Part shown: positions 36,901 through 51,900 of the stretch, piece by piece
How the letters are laid out: every line of letters begins with the position of its first letter
Numbering within the stretch: position 1 is the first letter of the stretch
The notes under the pieces: model-generated
Database searches by the model: none
Told to the model about the DNA's origin: nothing
Seen by the model: the letters and a program-made list of their open reading frames with translations, nothing else
NCBI GenBank assembly: GCA_002633005.1
Contig: NMRA01000015.1
Location: 1,663,671-1,727,670 of the forward strand
Direction of reading: 5' to 3'
Source of the DNA: Phoronis australis
Taxonomy: Eukaryota; Phoronida; Phoronidae
Length of the DNA stretch: 64,000 nucleotides
Program-made: the position numbers and the translations under genes

Positions 36901-39900
36901 TTGGTGCAAAATTAATTGATTGCTTAGCTAGGGCCTATTAAAACTGGAAGCAACAATGGACAAAAGACTAATTGGCTAACAGGTCTTTCAAATTAGTCAA
37001 TATTCACTCATACGTCCATGTATTCTAATATGATCCTAGTACTAATGAAATACAATCTCAATAAATTATTGATATTACCAAAACATAGATCCAGGGCAGA
37101 ACAATCTTATCTGAAGCTATGCTCATGCACTCTTTTAACTAGTGCAGTGAAGCACAACATTGTTCACAGGTTTTATAAGAAGAAAAACAGGAATGTTTGG
37201 GAGTTCCACAAACTTTCTACTGCAACAAGTAAACAAAACACTGTGTAATCCTTCTCAGCCATACAAAAATTTCTTTTCACAATACAACAAACAATCCTAG
37301 GTGATACAGGGTGCACGATTCACTCAAGCTTAGAAAGCATGACAAGTTCTTTTCAGAATTCAGATTCTATGACATCATATGTAGTAATAGTTGGATATAA
37401 CATACCCACATTTTGAGAACCAGTCCTCTCCACTGAAGTGAATAACGGACATCAAACTGGTTCTCAAAATGTGGGAATGTCGAGTTATTGCCCCATATGT
37501 TATCTTACATACATGTTAAAACTACCCACGTTTTTGTATGGGGGACTGAAAACACTTACTGAACAAAGTAACCGAGGCTAATAACATTCATAATAAGCAT
37601 TCATAATAACATTCAACTATATTAAGTGCGTACATATCTATGCTACATATTAAGTTTTTCCGGCACATTTTTTCACCAACGCTCCACCGTTCTAAATTTT
37701 CTCGCCACTCTTAACGCGTGAATACGGAGTTCTTCCCGCCTCTTCACCCACTCTCAACATTGCGTCATAGCTGCAGCTCACTGTACAACTTTTACGTAAA
37801 CATGCCTCATCAACACATCTAACAAGAGAAGAAGTGGTCACTGCATCAGGTGGAACAGATATTCTTACCAGCATTTGAAGCGAGCCAGTGATTCAAGGTA
37901 ATCTCTGTGGAAAGGTTTGCAAAGCATAGCAACATCTCGTGTTTAGTATGGTGAAGCTTACAAGTTGGGACAGTGAAATATTAGTCCAGTGAAAAGAGAA
38001 GAGGTGACAATTTGTGGCTAGATTACTACACTGGTTTACAATATGTTCCGACCACGCACTAGCCCAGACTAAGTCTAAAGAAAAAGCAACTTATGAGGGA
38101 TGCCTAACGTCTTATTAACATGCAAGTCCCTCAAGCACCCAATCCCTGTTAGTGAAGCAACTAATACCAATATTGCATACCTGACATACCTGACAAACGT
38201 ATTACACAACTCCTGCCATGCCCACCACCGTCCAATTTTGTTCAAAGAGGACAGAGACATGGTGACCACTGGGCCTCTAGCTAAACCTACAGACAAGGTT
38301 ACTCTTCCATCTAGACACCATAGTCATCAGACAGGCTGCCTCCTCCTATCCACACACAGATAATCTGATCCAGGGCCACACTCCCAACACTATTACAATG
38401 ACATGAATAACTCCCACATCATAACAGCAAGAGCTACACACACACAACAGGTTATCCAACCAATAGCTAGTGCGACACAAAGGTCACACTTTCACCCTTC
38501 TCCTGCTGGTCACTGTGTATGGATATTATAAATAGGTAAGTGTAAATGTGGAGGTCAACTACGATATAAAAGACATGAACATTTGCACCATTTTTGTGAT
38601 GTGCATTTTGGCTAAGAATTTGGTATACCATTGAAATTCATGGGTGTCGCTCACACACAATTGGCCATTTGAAATTGACATGCAAGATCAGTGAAAGTAG
38701 TTCTTTGTGAACCCTGCTCATAGTAAGTAAACTGTTCCAGTTGGATTGTGTAACTAACCACAGCTTAACCCTGGTAACTAGTACTCACAAGGCCTTTTCA
38801 TACTGACTCAACTCCGGTCTAAGCGGAGCGTCAACCAACATTTACTGCGAAGTTCACTAAACTGTTCATACTGGCTTCAGTAGTTAAGGAACATCCCAGT
38901 AAACGGCAAGTGACGCTGTCGTCATCGAAATAATCGCATGGTACCGCTGCAAGCTAAGATTTTTTTAATGTGACAATTTGGGAACATTTACATGTGCTAC
39001 TTGACATAAAACATATTTTTAATTTGATTGGTGATAATTCGACCAAAATATAATGGCTAAATCACAATCAAGGTCCATATTCGAGAGTTGACTGTGTTAC
39101 GGTCTAAAATAAATTTTTTTGGTCACTTACCAAATGCCAACTGAATCTCATATGCAAAGAGTTATTTAGTTGTTCAAATTAAAAAAAGAATCATTAAAAT
39201 CGGACAATGTTTGAGAAATTTATGCAAGTTTTTTCTATAAATTTCATGCATTTTTAGCGTTACGAGTTGCCATTTAAAAAATTACAATTTTCAATTGTCA
39301 ACAGTAGAAAAGAAATTTATTTTATCAAGTAAACAATTACTTAGATATGACTGGGAATAACTTGAGTCACTTTTAGAATCACTTAGATGAAGTTGTGCTT
39401 AACCATTGAGAAATGGTAGGGTTCATCATAAAACAGGCACTCATTACGAAATTTGTAAATTCTGTGTTTCTAACCCTCACCTACTGTAAAGAAGGTTTAA
39501 AACTAAAGTTCACACTCTGTAATAAAAAGAACTGCAGAATATGTTAGCCTAGGCAACACAGCAAATTATTCAATATCTAAATAAACCAAAAGTTTGGATA
39601 TTGACTGGGTTCTGCTATGTTGAAAATGGGCTAAAAAGGCTAACAAAATGTAATGTACGTACCCCCATGTCGTATTCAGTAACACAAATGGTCATTGCAA
39701 ATGAAATTATTGCCTTTTAAATAATAACATGGTGCTTATTATCATCAAAGAAAAATAAATGGCCATACAACATTATGTTACCATGTGATGCAGAAACAGT
39801 GATGCAGTATATGTACCCCCCCCTTGTAGTGTACCTGCCCACATGTTTACAAATGCCATGAAATTAAAATATCACTTGGTAAGTGAGCAACACTGGTGGT

Positions 39901-42900
39901 AGACTGTTAACTTCCTCAAAAATGTTAGGTTAAAAGGGGGTTTATTACAATTACATTTGTTTTGAGTGAAATATTAGCATTTGTGTAGTGTACGTACCCC
40001 TATATTTTAATTTGTGCCTATTTTCAAAGTACAACAGATATGCACATGAATGCTGTGCTTTTTATTTTTTCTCTTTGAATTGATTTAGTAAATCAACTAA
40101 CTCTCAGTAGATTCTTAGTATTTAGTTACAAACCTGACATGTCATTGAAATGTAGTGTACGTACCCCTGTGTAGTGTACGTACCCTGATGTGAACAAATG
40201 CCATGAAACAAAAATATTACACAGTAAGTAAGCAACATTTCTCAGAGTATTCTCCATTAAAAATGCTAGGTTAAAAGGGTGTTAATTACAAATGCGTTTG
40301 TTTTGAGTGAAATATTAGCATTTGTGTAGTGTACGTACCACTATATTTGAACATCTGCCTGTTTTCAAAGAATGACAGACAGATATGCAGGTGTACGCTG
40401 TACTTTTTATTTGTTCTCTTTGAATAGATTTGGTAAATGAACTAACTCTCAGTAGATTCTAAGTATTTTTTACAAACCTGACAAACCATTGAAATGTAGT
40501 GTACGTACCCCTGTGTAGTGTACATACCTTCAACCTCTATGCTATGAAGTATTGCCCACAAGTATGTTTACATACTGCTGTTTTCATGAACAATACTGAT
40601 ATTTCCAAAATGAATCCAGTCTGACTAAAAAAACAATGGACACTATCAAATTTTTGGGCAACAAAATGCTACAAAGGACTTGGCTAGTATTTAACATCCT
40701 AGAATACACGTCATGTGACAACTGATGTTGCAGAGGCAGGTTTTCTGTTTCTCAAGACAACTTGCAACAAACCAACAAGTAGAGGCAGCACAAAACTTGA
40801 GACCATCCCATACATTTGTAACTTAGTCACAATTTGAAGTTGATTGCCTGTGCGTAGTGTACGTACCCCCAACCAGTACCATTTTTTACTGTTTACAAGT
40901 GGAACAGTGGGCCTAGCGTTGCATTAACTATTTTGACCAACTGGTGAACTTATATATTGAAAACTAGGTAAATAGCACCAATAAAGTTTTTGAAAAAAGT
41001 AGTTACCTTTCATTTTCTTTTTGTAAGAATCATATCGCAAGAGAGGAATTTCTCATAATACTGTGTTAAGATATGCAATGTATCATCATCTAGAACAACT
41101 TGATGAGAACGGTAATAACTTTTCTTACTTTAGTATGTGACACTTCTTCAATTTGATCAAGAACTTGTTAAATTAAAAGCTACCTCATGAATTTTTGCAT
41201 GGTAGAAGTTGGCTGTGGCCACAAGTTGTAGTGTATGTACTGTTTTGTACATTTGTCATGCATAAGACCATGAATTTTATTCAGTGGTTCTTGTGCAAAA
41301 ATATTTTAGATTACAAACCTGGAATGACGGTACTTTAAAATAACCCAGCTTTTACAGTTACACGACAACCTTTATTTGTCACCAAAAGTGGCCACTGAAT
41401 ATGGACCTTGATTGTGATTTGCCCCATAAGCAACTATTAGCGATTACACTACCCTTAAATTGTTGACGATAACAGTGGCACCTGGCGATAATTTCAATGG
41501 GACCGAAGTTGACCATTCATACCGCACCGCAGCGTCGACGCTGCGCTGTTACAATCTACCTGTTAACTACGATGTTAATAGGAGCTGTTAACTTCGATCC
41601 AGGACCAAAGTTAAATGTTCATAGTGACAGCAACTCCCCAAACCATCAACGCGTTGACGTTAGTATGAAAGGCCCTACAGTGACTTAGAATTTTGGGGAT
41701 GGTTGTAAATTATGGGAGTCACTCAAACAATACGACTTCTGAAATTGATCAGCAAACCCTGAACAACAGATTAAAGGACGGACAATACACTTTGGAGGAA
41801 AATAGAATGTTTTTGTGTCACCTCAAATCTTTAATTTGGGCAAGTTCATACAAACTTCCAGGTAAATATATGTAAATATATGTTACCAGTATATAACATA
41901 CGTGATGATAAATGGGTGTTATTTTTCATGTATTGAGGCAAAGTAAACAACAGTTACGCGCGCTGTATGACATATTTATCATACATATCGTCTGAACTGT
42001 TTTTAAGATGTGCATTTACACAAATCTTCAGCGGGCTAAGCAGTAGCATCTGTTTATTTGTCGTTGTGGAATCGCGCAGAAATTTGAACTCATAATGCGT
42101 GTGTTTATTCCACGTAAAATAGCAGCAATTATAAACTTATAAAACATACGGAACAAATTTAACGTGAAATAATGAATTAACAGACAAATAGCCTTCTGGT
42201 ACCTGTACTACCAGACCGGCAGTAGGTTGAGCAGATGATCAGAACGAGAGCGCTCAGAGGAGCGACACTTGGCGAAATTAACCAAAAAGATGACGATGGA
42301 GATGACGACGATGATGACGTTTATGATGAAGAACAACGTGATGACATTCATATGACTAGCGAAGATGGAAGAAATCAGTAAGACATAGGCTAGTCTTGAG
42401 CAACACTAGGCAAAATTAACTGAAAAAGTGATGATGGAGATGATGGTGACGATGATTGTCATGATGACAGTGGCGATTATGAACAACACGATAACATTCA
42501 TGTGACTAGCAAAGATGTCAGAAACACTGCCATCTTGAAACCAACTTCCGGTTTTCAGCTATGAATAATAGCACGTCATAAAAAACTAATACCAAAAAAT
42601 TTCAAAGGAATTGGTCCTATGATGCGCCCTATACAGGAGAAAACATTTTTAGCCCAAAATCGAGGTGCGCATGCGCAACTGCGAATATCTACGCCATCTT
42701 TGACTGGAAGTACATGATTTACAGGTCACACGTAGTACTTGTCAGTTGTAATAATCGTACCAATTTTCAGTCCTGTATGTCAAAAATTGCAGCCTCTATG
42801 AACATTTGAATCTGAATTCGGAAACAAAATGGCCACCACGTCCGTCATTGTGAATCAGATCATGACGAAAAACAAGAGGCTTCTAGGACATTTAGATCAA

Positions 42901-45900
42901 CGCATTGTGTGAAAATTTCACGTAGATCAGACGACAATTGCGACCTGTAGAGTGCAAACAAAAAAAAACAAACTTGACGTCAGAGCAACATACTTTCTTT
43001 GAATTCCGCCAAGTTACAAGACGTGTTAAAGAAGATAATTAATTGATAAAATTTCATTGAATTGATAAAAGAATATTGTAATGCAAAACTTGTTATAGCT
43101 ATTAACCATTTTATTTCATTATATTGACTAAGTACAACCCAGTTAGGACCTGGCCGAAGGTTATGATTTCAGTATTTGGTGTAGTACCGGTAATGTTTAC
43201 CATAGCAACGACCCATTCATGACTAGTTGGCCAAATGAGGTCACTCTATTGTTTAGGTTGCGTTCTTTAAAAACACTGTTTTCATCTTCATTTTCATCAA
43301 GTTTGTTGAAATTAAAATTTTAGTTAGTATTTAACGAATATGTTTATGATTTAGGGTATACATTTGGTTCAGTTGTCATTTGTAAGGTATTATTCAATGA
43401 TTGGTGACACTAACACCAGAACAGAATTGTGAGCCGTGAGTGGTACTATTTAAGGATAAGCTTAAACAACTACCGTAATTATTATGGATTTAGTCCACCA
43501 AATACCGTAATCCTTATGGCATTGCCAGCGTTCTCTAGAGATGACAACAGTTATCTTATCTAGAGAAAATATGAAAAAGTAATTCAGATGTATTTCACGG
43601 TGTGATAACATAGTTATTTCATCACCAATGTATGATAATTTTCTGCAGTGGATATGCCATAACCTGACTGTATTCATTTTAAGCCTCAGGCATTGTTTCC
43701 TAGAGCACTTGACCAAGTACACTTGAATAATAATTCCTGTCTCCACTGTGATCTGCACAGGTCCTCCTACATCACAACCAGACCTTAATCTCATAACTCC
43801 ACTCTAATCTGATGAACATCCACCAGACACTGGAATGGCTTACTAACTCCTCAGCTTTCAAAATTTTAATGTAAGGCAAAATCTCACCAATTTTGGACAA
43901 TTCAATCACCAAAATAACTTTGTGTTTAAAGATCTTGTAGCAGAGTTGAAAATGACCAAAATTTTCTAAAACCCTTTCTGAAGGTAACTATGGAACTGAA
44001 TATTAATTTGATGCTATATAACTTCTGTGAAAAAAAGAAGAAAATAAAAGTACACTTGTCTGCCATATTGTCTCCTAAAAGTGGTGGATTTTACCGTATT
44101 TCTTAATTATCCATGTTTGTGAAATATATTTTTAACTACATACAGTGAAAATTCTTCAATTTGGGTCAAAACTAATTGCTATAATTACCACATTACTACT
44201 TTTCACATGCTTACCATAACGGTTGCAAATGATCGAAACTTTACCAAATGTCGCTCGGTAACAGCTATGCCATACAAACCAAATTAAAATGAAATTAACT
44301 TTTCCCGAGAAATATTTTTGTTGGTAAATTTGAAAAAAATGAAATTTCACCTGTCAGCAATATTGTGTCTCAAAATGAAGACCGTTTACTATACATTTCA
44401 ATACCAGCGCGTAATTACCATGTCTTGTTTAGGGCAATAACCTAAAAGGTAACTGTCAGGTCACACTATACGCTTATTGCACAAGAAAGGAATTATCATC
44501 GGGGAAAGAAATTTGGGACAAATATTCAATATGAGGTATCTGAGTGAATATGTACTTGGTGCAACAACTGAAGCTAATAACACAAATACATGCATACAAA
44601 AAGATGACAGTTTAAAATCAATATATGTATTCCTACACTTTCACATTCATCAACAGTTATTGTCTCTCTTTTTTGAAATTTTGTTGAATTCAATTTAAGA
44701 ATTTTCTTCTTCATTCTTACAGTGCATTGTACAATATAACTTCAATTAATCCATATGATGAATGATGACAAGAGGCGGAGATCAAACATGGATGTGTTTT
44801 AGCGACACTCTCCCCTTTTCATTCTGATCGATGCAAAGTTTACAGCAGACATTCACCAATGTTAATATTGATATACTGGTGTATTTGTCTGTGAACAACC
44901 AATGGGGGCACTACAGTAGTCTGTGTCCACTGTTGTGGTTTATTGCAACATGAAAGCCAGAGGCTGAATTGAATTATCGCCAGGATTTTGAGATACAGCT
45001 TAACTGACCAATCAGAATGCAATGTTCTTGACACACTGTTTGCTTTTCCAAGCTGCCATTTCATTTGACAAACAACAGAAGTGTGAAAGGCCAGCCAGCC
45101 TCATTCCCCAGCTTCTAGACGTACAGTATAGCATTGTTTGTGTGCAAATGTGGAACTTGTGATGGGGGCTGTCAGAGACAGTCATCCAGGCGATGTGGGG
45201 TTCAGCAGGAAAAAGTCATGTCTGAGATACGAGGTTTACAAATTCATCTGTCCACACTGTTGAGCTATAACGGCAAGATTCATAGCACAGACAGTGTCCC
45301 CTGGTGTCCCCACAGATTCATGGCAAAGACGATGTCCCCACCTGGTATTAAATCACAACTAACATATGCCACCTTAATTAATGTTTCCTCTAAGTTTGGT
45401 GTCATCCTGCACCCATCTGATTGGTACCGCGACCCACAAATTGCTAACACACAATAATAGTATAAATATTCATAAAATAACTTTCGTTTTCTTTGTCGCC
45501 AATAAATACAAATGCAGGTGACATGTTGACAACATGATCACCTGCGTTCAAATCCCGTGAGAAAGTTCATTACTTCGGTTAATGACAGAGTGATTTGATT
45601 GAGTGCCCATGTTTATATGACCCAAACATTTTCCGGGAACTACCTGAAACTCTATACACATGAATAATACACCAGGTAAATATAGAATGACCCAGACGAT
45701 TAATATATCACATGATAGTTGAGTTTCCATGTATTTGACAATACAAGAATTTTTCTAAGAATCCTTTTACAGGTTTTATTCTGTATCCCTTTGAAAATGT
45801 CAAACAAGGTGACTGATAACATTCTTGTTGTTCATTGAATAACGAAGCATCTGAGAACAGATTGTAACACAGTCATTAGTCTAGACCAGTTTGATGAACA

Positions 45901-48900
45901 ATTTTGATTGAGTAAAGAAACTTCAAACTCATGAATAACTTCCCCAAAATTAAGGTTACGTAGAACCCTCATGTGCCCCATAATCACCTACCATGTACCC
46001 TATCACCACCTATCACGTACCCTATCACCACCTATCATGTACCCTATTACCACCTATCATGTACTCTATCACCACCTATCATGTACCCTATTACCACCTA
46101 TCATGTACCCCATCACCACCTATCATGTACCCTATCACCACCTATCAAGTATCCTATTGCCATCTATTATGTACCCTATTACCAAAGGCCAGTGTAAATA
46201 CATGTTACTTGGTCAACAAAACAGAAATGATAACATTATTTTTGGCAAATGTTTATTGTATTTCTCACCCTGAGTAATACGGCCGTCCCGGATTACACAA
46301 TGATACTCAAATCTCGCTGTATTTTGCTCTCAATGTCGTAAACATCCGCCAGGCACATTTGCTGCCTCATTTTCGTGCCACCGGAGTTTCACATGTTATT
46401 TATTATCTGGTTCTTTACAAGTTTTTCTCAGTTGCATTACTCTATTCATCATTCCAATGCCAACAAAGTATTACTGCTGTGCTGTGGGCTGCAACTTCAA
46501 CGTGACAAAGTTTGATAAATTGGACAAATACCAATAGATGCGTGATTTGAAATTCTTCGCCTTCCCGACATCAATGAGAGACATGAAAATGTGCCTGATT
46601 TCCAAAACGAGGTCACGCGCTTTCTAACTTCTGGGACAAAGGAAAATTCTATGGCCGTTTAATCCAGGACGGCCCTATTGCCCAGCCCCACTCAAGAGAA
46701 GCTAGATTTGTGTTCCTGATATCAGAAGGATTCTGTCTACCCTGATGTGTACAATTCTATTGACAAAGTACACATGGTCATGGCATGGGCCAAGGTTATA
46801 TTGTTTCTTTTTTTACTAAACTTTACGAAAAAGACGCATTTACATGATGTATTGCTGGTAGATTGGAAAAAGTTAAAAATCCTACAGGCTTTGTACATTT
46901 ACTGAGTTAAACTCTGTAGTATTACTGTACACAGACTTGTCAAAGGTAAAACAATAACCATGAGGAATTTGGAACTCAGGATCCCACGTAAATTTGTGTC
47001 CCAAAGCAAACATTTTTCTAAGTAAATAAAATTACTTGAAAAACACTTAGGATTTTTAACACAATTTTCACATGCAAGCAGACTGATTTGCCACCAGTCT
47101 GGCTATATTTATGTAAACACCACTGGACTTATAACCCATCCACAGCTTAGGATGTCAGGGACCCAGGGTATTACATATTAACTAAATAGACCTGGTCAGA
47201 CATAAACCTCATTTACTGATCTGATGGCCAACTACATAATGTATGCAATACTCTAATTCTGCCCTTATTCAGGGCACACAACATGATGTGACATTCCATT
47301 TTTTATAAACTTTTCTACAAAAGTAAAGATTAAGAGCATTTAGTCGAATACAAACATGGGCTGCAGAAAGTAGATGTCATAAAACAGCATATACTGAAAC
47401 AACCAATTATTCGCAAAAAAATTTGAAAAAAAAATTTTGGGAATTATTTTTGCGCGAAATAAGTGAATATTTACCATAGAGATATAATTAACATGAGAGT
47501 ACTTACATATCCTTGGCTGCTCTTGTCATGTATCCTTTGGGTCCAAACTGAGAACATGGGTTGGCGCCATATAACGACCGAGTTTTCCTGAAACAGATGG
47601 GTCAAATGGAATGAGCTATTTGGAAATATTTATTCACTTTCAAATATACTTCAAGTCTTAGGTGGGCTTATAACAATAGAATGACCAATATGAAGCATCC
47701 TCTGGCTTTAAAGCCTAGTTTGTGAAGCATGTCCTGCAACCATTAACTTTGTTTTGACAAGTAACAACATTGTCAGCATCATTAAACCTTCCTTTATAGC
47801 ACTGCATATCACAATCGTGAATGCAATATTCCAAAAACAGGAAAGTAGAAAAAAGCAACTACTTCTATTGAGAATTTCTTAGCTCCACAGACATGAGTGT
47901 GATGTAAAAATGTAGTCAACACCAGAGTGTCATGCCCATCATCACACACACGTTCCTTGCACAAACTTGTGTCATATCCACTTTAATCCCCCAATGTTTC
48001 GAGGGAAAGTGAAAAGAACCACAAAGTCGTCGAATATTTAACTGTAACAGCCGCCACAAACGCAACGCCTCGTCACTCTTTATTATACCACGAACCACCA
48101 GAAAACGAGCAGCACCTTATGATGACTTTTTGTACCAAACGCAATGGAGCCAAGTAGTTCTGTGATGTTTTGAGTAATAAATGCTCGGAACTCCAGATGA
48201 GCTAATTGAGAAGGATTAGTGTTTGCCGGTCTTCTAATGTAACAGCTGAATGATTAGTGGGGCTGTTTTTTTGGTGTAGATTTGGAATTTTTAAGCCCTA
48301 AAAGCCACTATGAAGCATGTCCTGGGCCCACTGTAATGGGACTGGTCTGAAGCTATAATGATCTATATGGTTCTCTTTTAAGACCTTACAGATCATCATA
48401 GCTTAAAAAGCCTGTACATCAGTTCTACAGTAAAAAGTCTTCAGTTTGGAACACAATCTGGTGGGCAAGTGGAATTTCATATCATCAAATTTCTCAACAA
48501 CAATAACTTTTCTGGAAAATTTACTTTGCATTTAGCTTGGTTTGTTTGGTGTAGCTATTACCATACAACATTTGATGAAATTTTGAACATTTGCAATAAC
48601 GTGGTAAGCCTCTGAAATGTGGCAATTTTAGCAAATTTTATCCCAAATTGAAGAATTTTGACCTGAATCTGAGTAGGCAATAAGATGAGATCGATTTTAA
48701 AACAGGAAGTTGTCTGCAACAAATGTTTTGTGACAGGAGGCTCCTTTGAAACTTCATCAGCATAGAGTCAACAGCACAGAATTACTTGGGTTGGGTTGCA
48801 TAAAACCTAAAATTTACCAACTGGAATATAAGTGTGATTGGTGCATGACGGCATTTGCATTGTTCAACAACAGCAACAAGACACCGTATGCAATTTGAAA

Positions 48901-51900
48901 TACAACCTCAGTGTTGCTATCAAGTGCGTATTACTTTTAGGCAACAAGTTCAGTGGACTATGGAAACAAGATAGCTGCAAAATTGGACATGCAAACATGC
49001 TGTTGATGCTGTCACTGACATGCACTGTGGGATGTCTTCATACATTGTCCTTTGTGTAATGATTTGAGACCAATTGGTATAAAGAACACCTACTGACACA
49101 CTAGCATGTCATGGGCGGCGCAGCACTGAAAAAAGTGGGGGGCTAAAGCCCCCTCAGCCCCCCTGTGGTGCACCGCCTATAGACCATGTGCGGCATAGCA
49201 CTGAAAAAAGTGTATCTATAGCCCCCCAGCCTCCTATGGTGCGCCGCCCATGCATGAAGGTTGATTTAACACCTGCTGCAAGCTAATAACATTCAAGACA
49301 TATCTTACAAATCGAAACAAGCTGAATGAGCATGAGCATTGGAAACATCCAGTTCCAGTCAAAACAGTGTTCTTGTTTGTAACTTAAGTGCCATTTACAC
49401 TTACAAAGTTGACATGGATCAGCTGACACGGAACGAGTTGTTCCAGTGTGTAAAGGGACTGACACAGAGCAAATTGACACCACAGTGACAAATTTTTGCC
49501 ACCTGTTTGTGAGGTAGAGCAATTTGCGCCGGAACATCTTGTGCCATGTCAATTATAAGTCTAAACGCAACACTGGAGCAAGGCGGAAAGGATCATCTCT
49601 ATTGCGCTTGTGCAATGACCTTCATACAGGTTCTTTGTCTCTGCAACTCTCCTCATTTGTAAACCTACGCATGTGCGATTCAGTCTCTCCAGCCTGCAAT
49701 TTCCGTCTTGCCACAGTTAGCGTGTTGTGTGTGTAAACGGTGGCTTGACACGGGTCAATTTGCTCCGTGTCAGTTGCACCAGGCCAAAGTTGATGTCTAA
49801 ATGGGACTTTAGAGTGTGGTAACAATATCAAACAACTATTGAAGTGACTGTTGACAGCGACACCTATTGACTTAAAGGTGATTATTACAACAAGTAACAT
49901 ATGGAGCCTAGTGCATGAAAGTCAACGAACACTAAAAAGCAGAGTCCGTTTAGGTCTGTGCTTTTAAACTGATGAGGCATTTTTAGTTGATGCAAGTGAA
50001 TCGGTTATTAGAACCTATTTGAGTCAAAAAGGCCAACAAGAACATGATTGTGGCCGACTTGGCACGGCAAGTCATCTAAAAACCAGCTTGCATGGATTGT
50101 ATTTGTGTGGCCTTAGAAAAGAATACTGAGAACTTGGCAAAAATGATGCAAGAATATGTTGAGATTGTGTTAGTGCATTCCATTCGTGTGAATGGAAAAT
50201 CTTGTTTTTTTGGAAAGAAAAAGTCTTGTTTTTGGTTATGTTAGTATGTTCTTGTGGACAGAGAACTTTTCGAAAACAATATCTAAAAATAAATACATGT
50301 GGAAGGAGAAATTTTTAAAAAATGACGCAAAAAATGATCGTACATGTGGACCACAAAAATGCAAAAATGTTGCATTTCCAAATGAAAACGGAGACATACA
50401 AATAAAGCAAGATCACTTGACTGCTGACAGGGACACCTATTATGTACTAAGTTAACTAAAAGTGAGAGTGACAACAAACAAGAGTGTTATGCTAACTAAA
50501 TTTGCCTAACAGCATGAACACAAAATAAATACAACCAGTGTGGCTTAGCCACTTACCCCTTTACTTGTCCAGAAGATGGCACTGGTACACTTGAGACAAA
50601 CCAGAACTGTTATACAATGGGGAGTCTAAAGACTTAGGGTTATGTATAATCTTAAAAATGTCGAAATTTAGCTAATTCACCACACTATATCCCTGAAATG
50701 GCCGATCTGACGACAGTGGAAATCTCCATGTTAGATTAAATGCAAGAAGCCTGTACCAAAGTCGTACTTACATGGGAGATAATTGTCACCGAACAACTAG
50801 CACGGAAAGCTGATCGGGCACAAGTGTGTGTGTAAACACGACAGATACAGAGCCAGTTGACAATGTGGCAGCTATTTTTGAAACCAGTTTGAGGGGTAGA
50901 GCAAGCTCACTCGATCAGTTGCTCCAGTATCAACTACACGTCTAAACACAAATTGGAACAAGGTGGAAGGGATCATCTCTGTCACGCTTGTCAAAAAACG
51001 TAATACATGTGGTAACAAAATAATTTACATTAAAGCAATTATTGGTACACGTGTTTAAAGATAAAACTGTCAAACAACGATACCTTTTAATGCGGGGCTT
51101 CATGAAGATTGCATTAACAGGAGCTTGCCCATTGTTCAGCTCGCTCACATCTTGTAGTGTGCTCAACTCGTGAGATATATTGTCAGACATGCTACGGTTC
51201 CTCCTGTAAAATGTCCATTATATGGATGACATGAAACTACAGATGGTAAACTTCCATACAGTACTTCTTCAGCAAAGTAGAATTAAAATAACCGGGGACT
51301 TATTTATAATATTCAAAGGCTGACTTTACTTATTGTAAATATCAAATTCATTAGCATCCACAAGCAGGGTAAAAATATCTTTATGTTAACTCTTTTGTTG
51401 AGATTTTTTTGATAGAGGGGCAGAAGATGGCGGGTGGGGAGGGGAGGGCGGGCAAAGGTACCGGGGAGAAAGTTAGAGATAGGTTAAGGAGCAAGAACTG
51501 AATGGAAGGAGGTAACACATTTTTTCACAAGTAATGCTCATGGCCAATTTCATGGTGGGTGATCGCAAGATTGCTTTACTGGCAGTAAGGGCATCCATAT
51601 AATTATCAGATTAAAAAAACAGATAATGGTATAGAGTTTGTCTGACATTTACCCTTTTCCGTAAATCATGTGCTGTTGGTTATGAGGAACCATAACACAA
51701 CACAAGATTGATTAAACAAAAATGCTGCTGAATTTTGGGCATTTTGAAAAACAGGACTTTATTAGATGATGCTTCGGACTATAAAGTTCAGGAGACCATT
51801 TTCAGAAAAAATGTTGTCAAAGCATAATCACCAGTTGATGATACTGTGTTGTATCTCAGTGTTGTATTTGAATAGTAGCCTGAATGTGACCAATTCTAAA

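Larger units (their letters stand above)
38790..41676. mobile_element. TIR element M2, copy 2, carrying a nested insertion
   Basis: The ends AGGCCTTTTCATACTGACTC and GTTAGTATGAAAGGCCCT are flanked by ACA on both sides (38787-38789 and 41677-41679). Its two halves (38790-39053 and 41427-41676) align with the 507-bp copy at 34047-34553. The middle is a second transposon inserted at a TAA (39054-41426). Confidence 0.85.

Noticed and set aside
37692-37874. A 60-codon - strand frame in NADK intron 4 as an alternative NADK exon
   Set aside because: The NADK frame is complete without it, and no clear acceptor and donor pair in the right phase was found.
45540-45562. A tRNA B-box-like word (GTTCAAATCCC)
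   Set aside because: The flanking bases do not form a T-arm stem and no A box or acceptor stem is present; the neighbouring hairpin is a separate structure.
45971-46277. Three overlapping open frames of 74-100 codons
   Set aside because: All come from translating the 22-bp minisatellite in its three frames.
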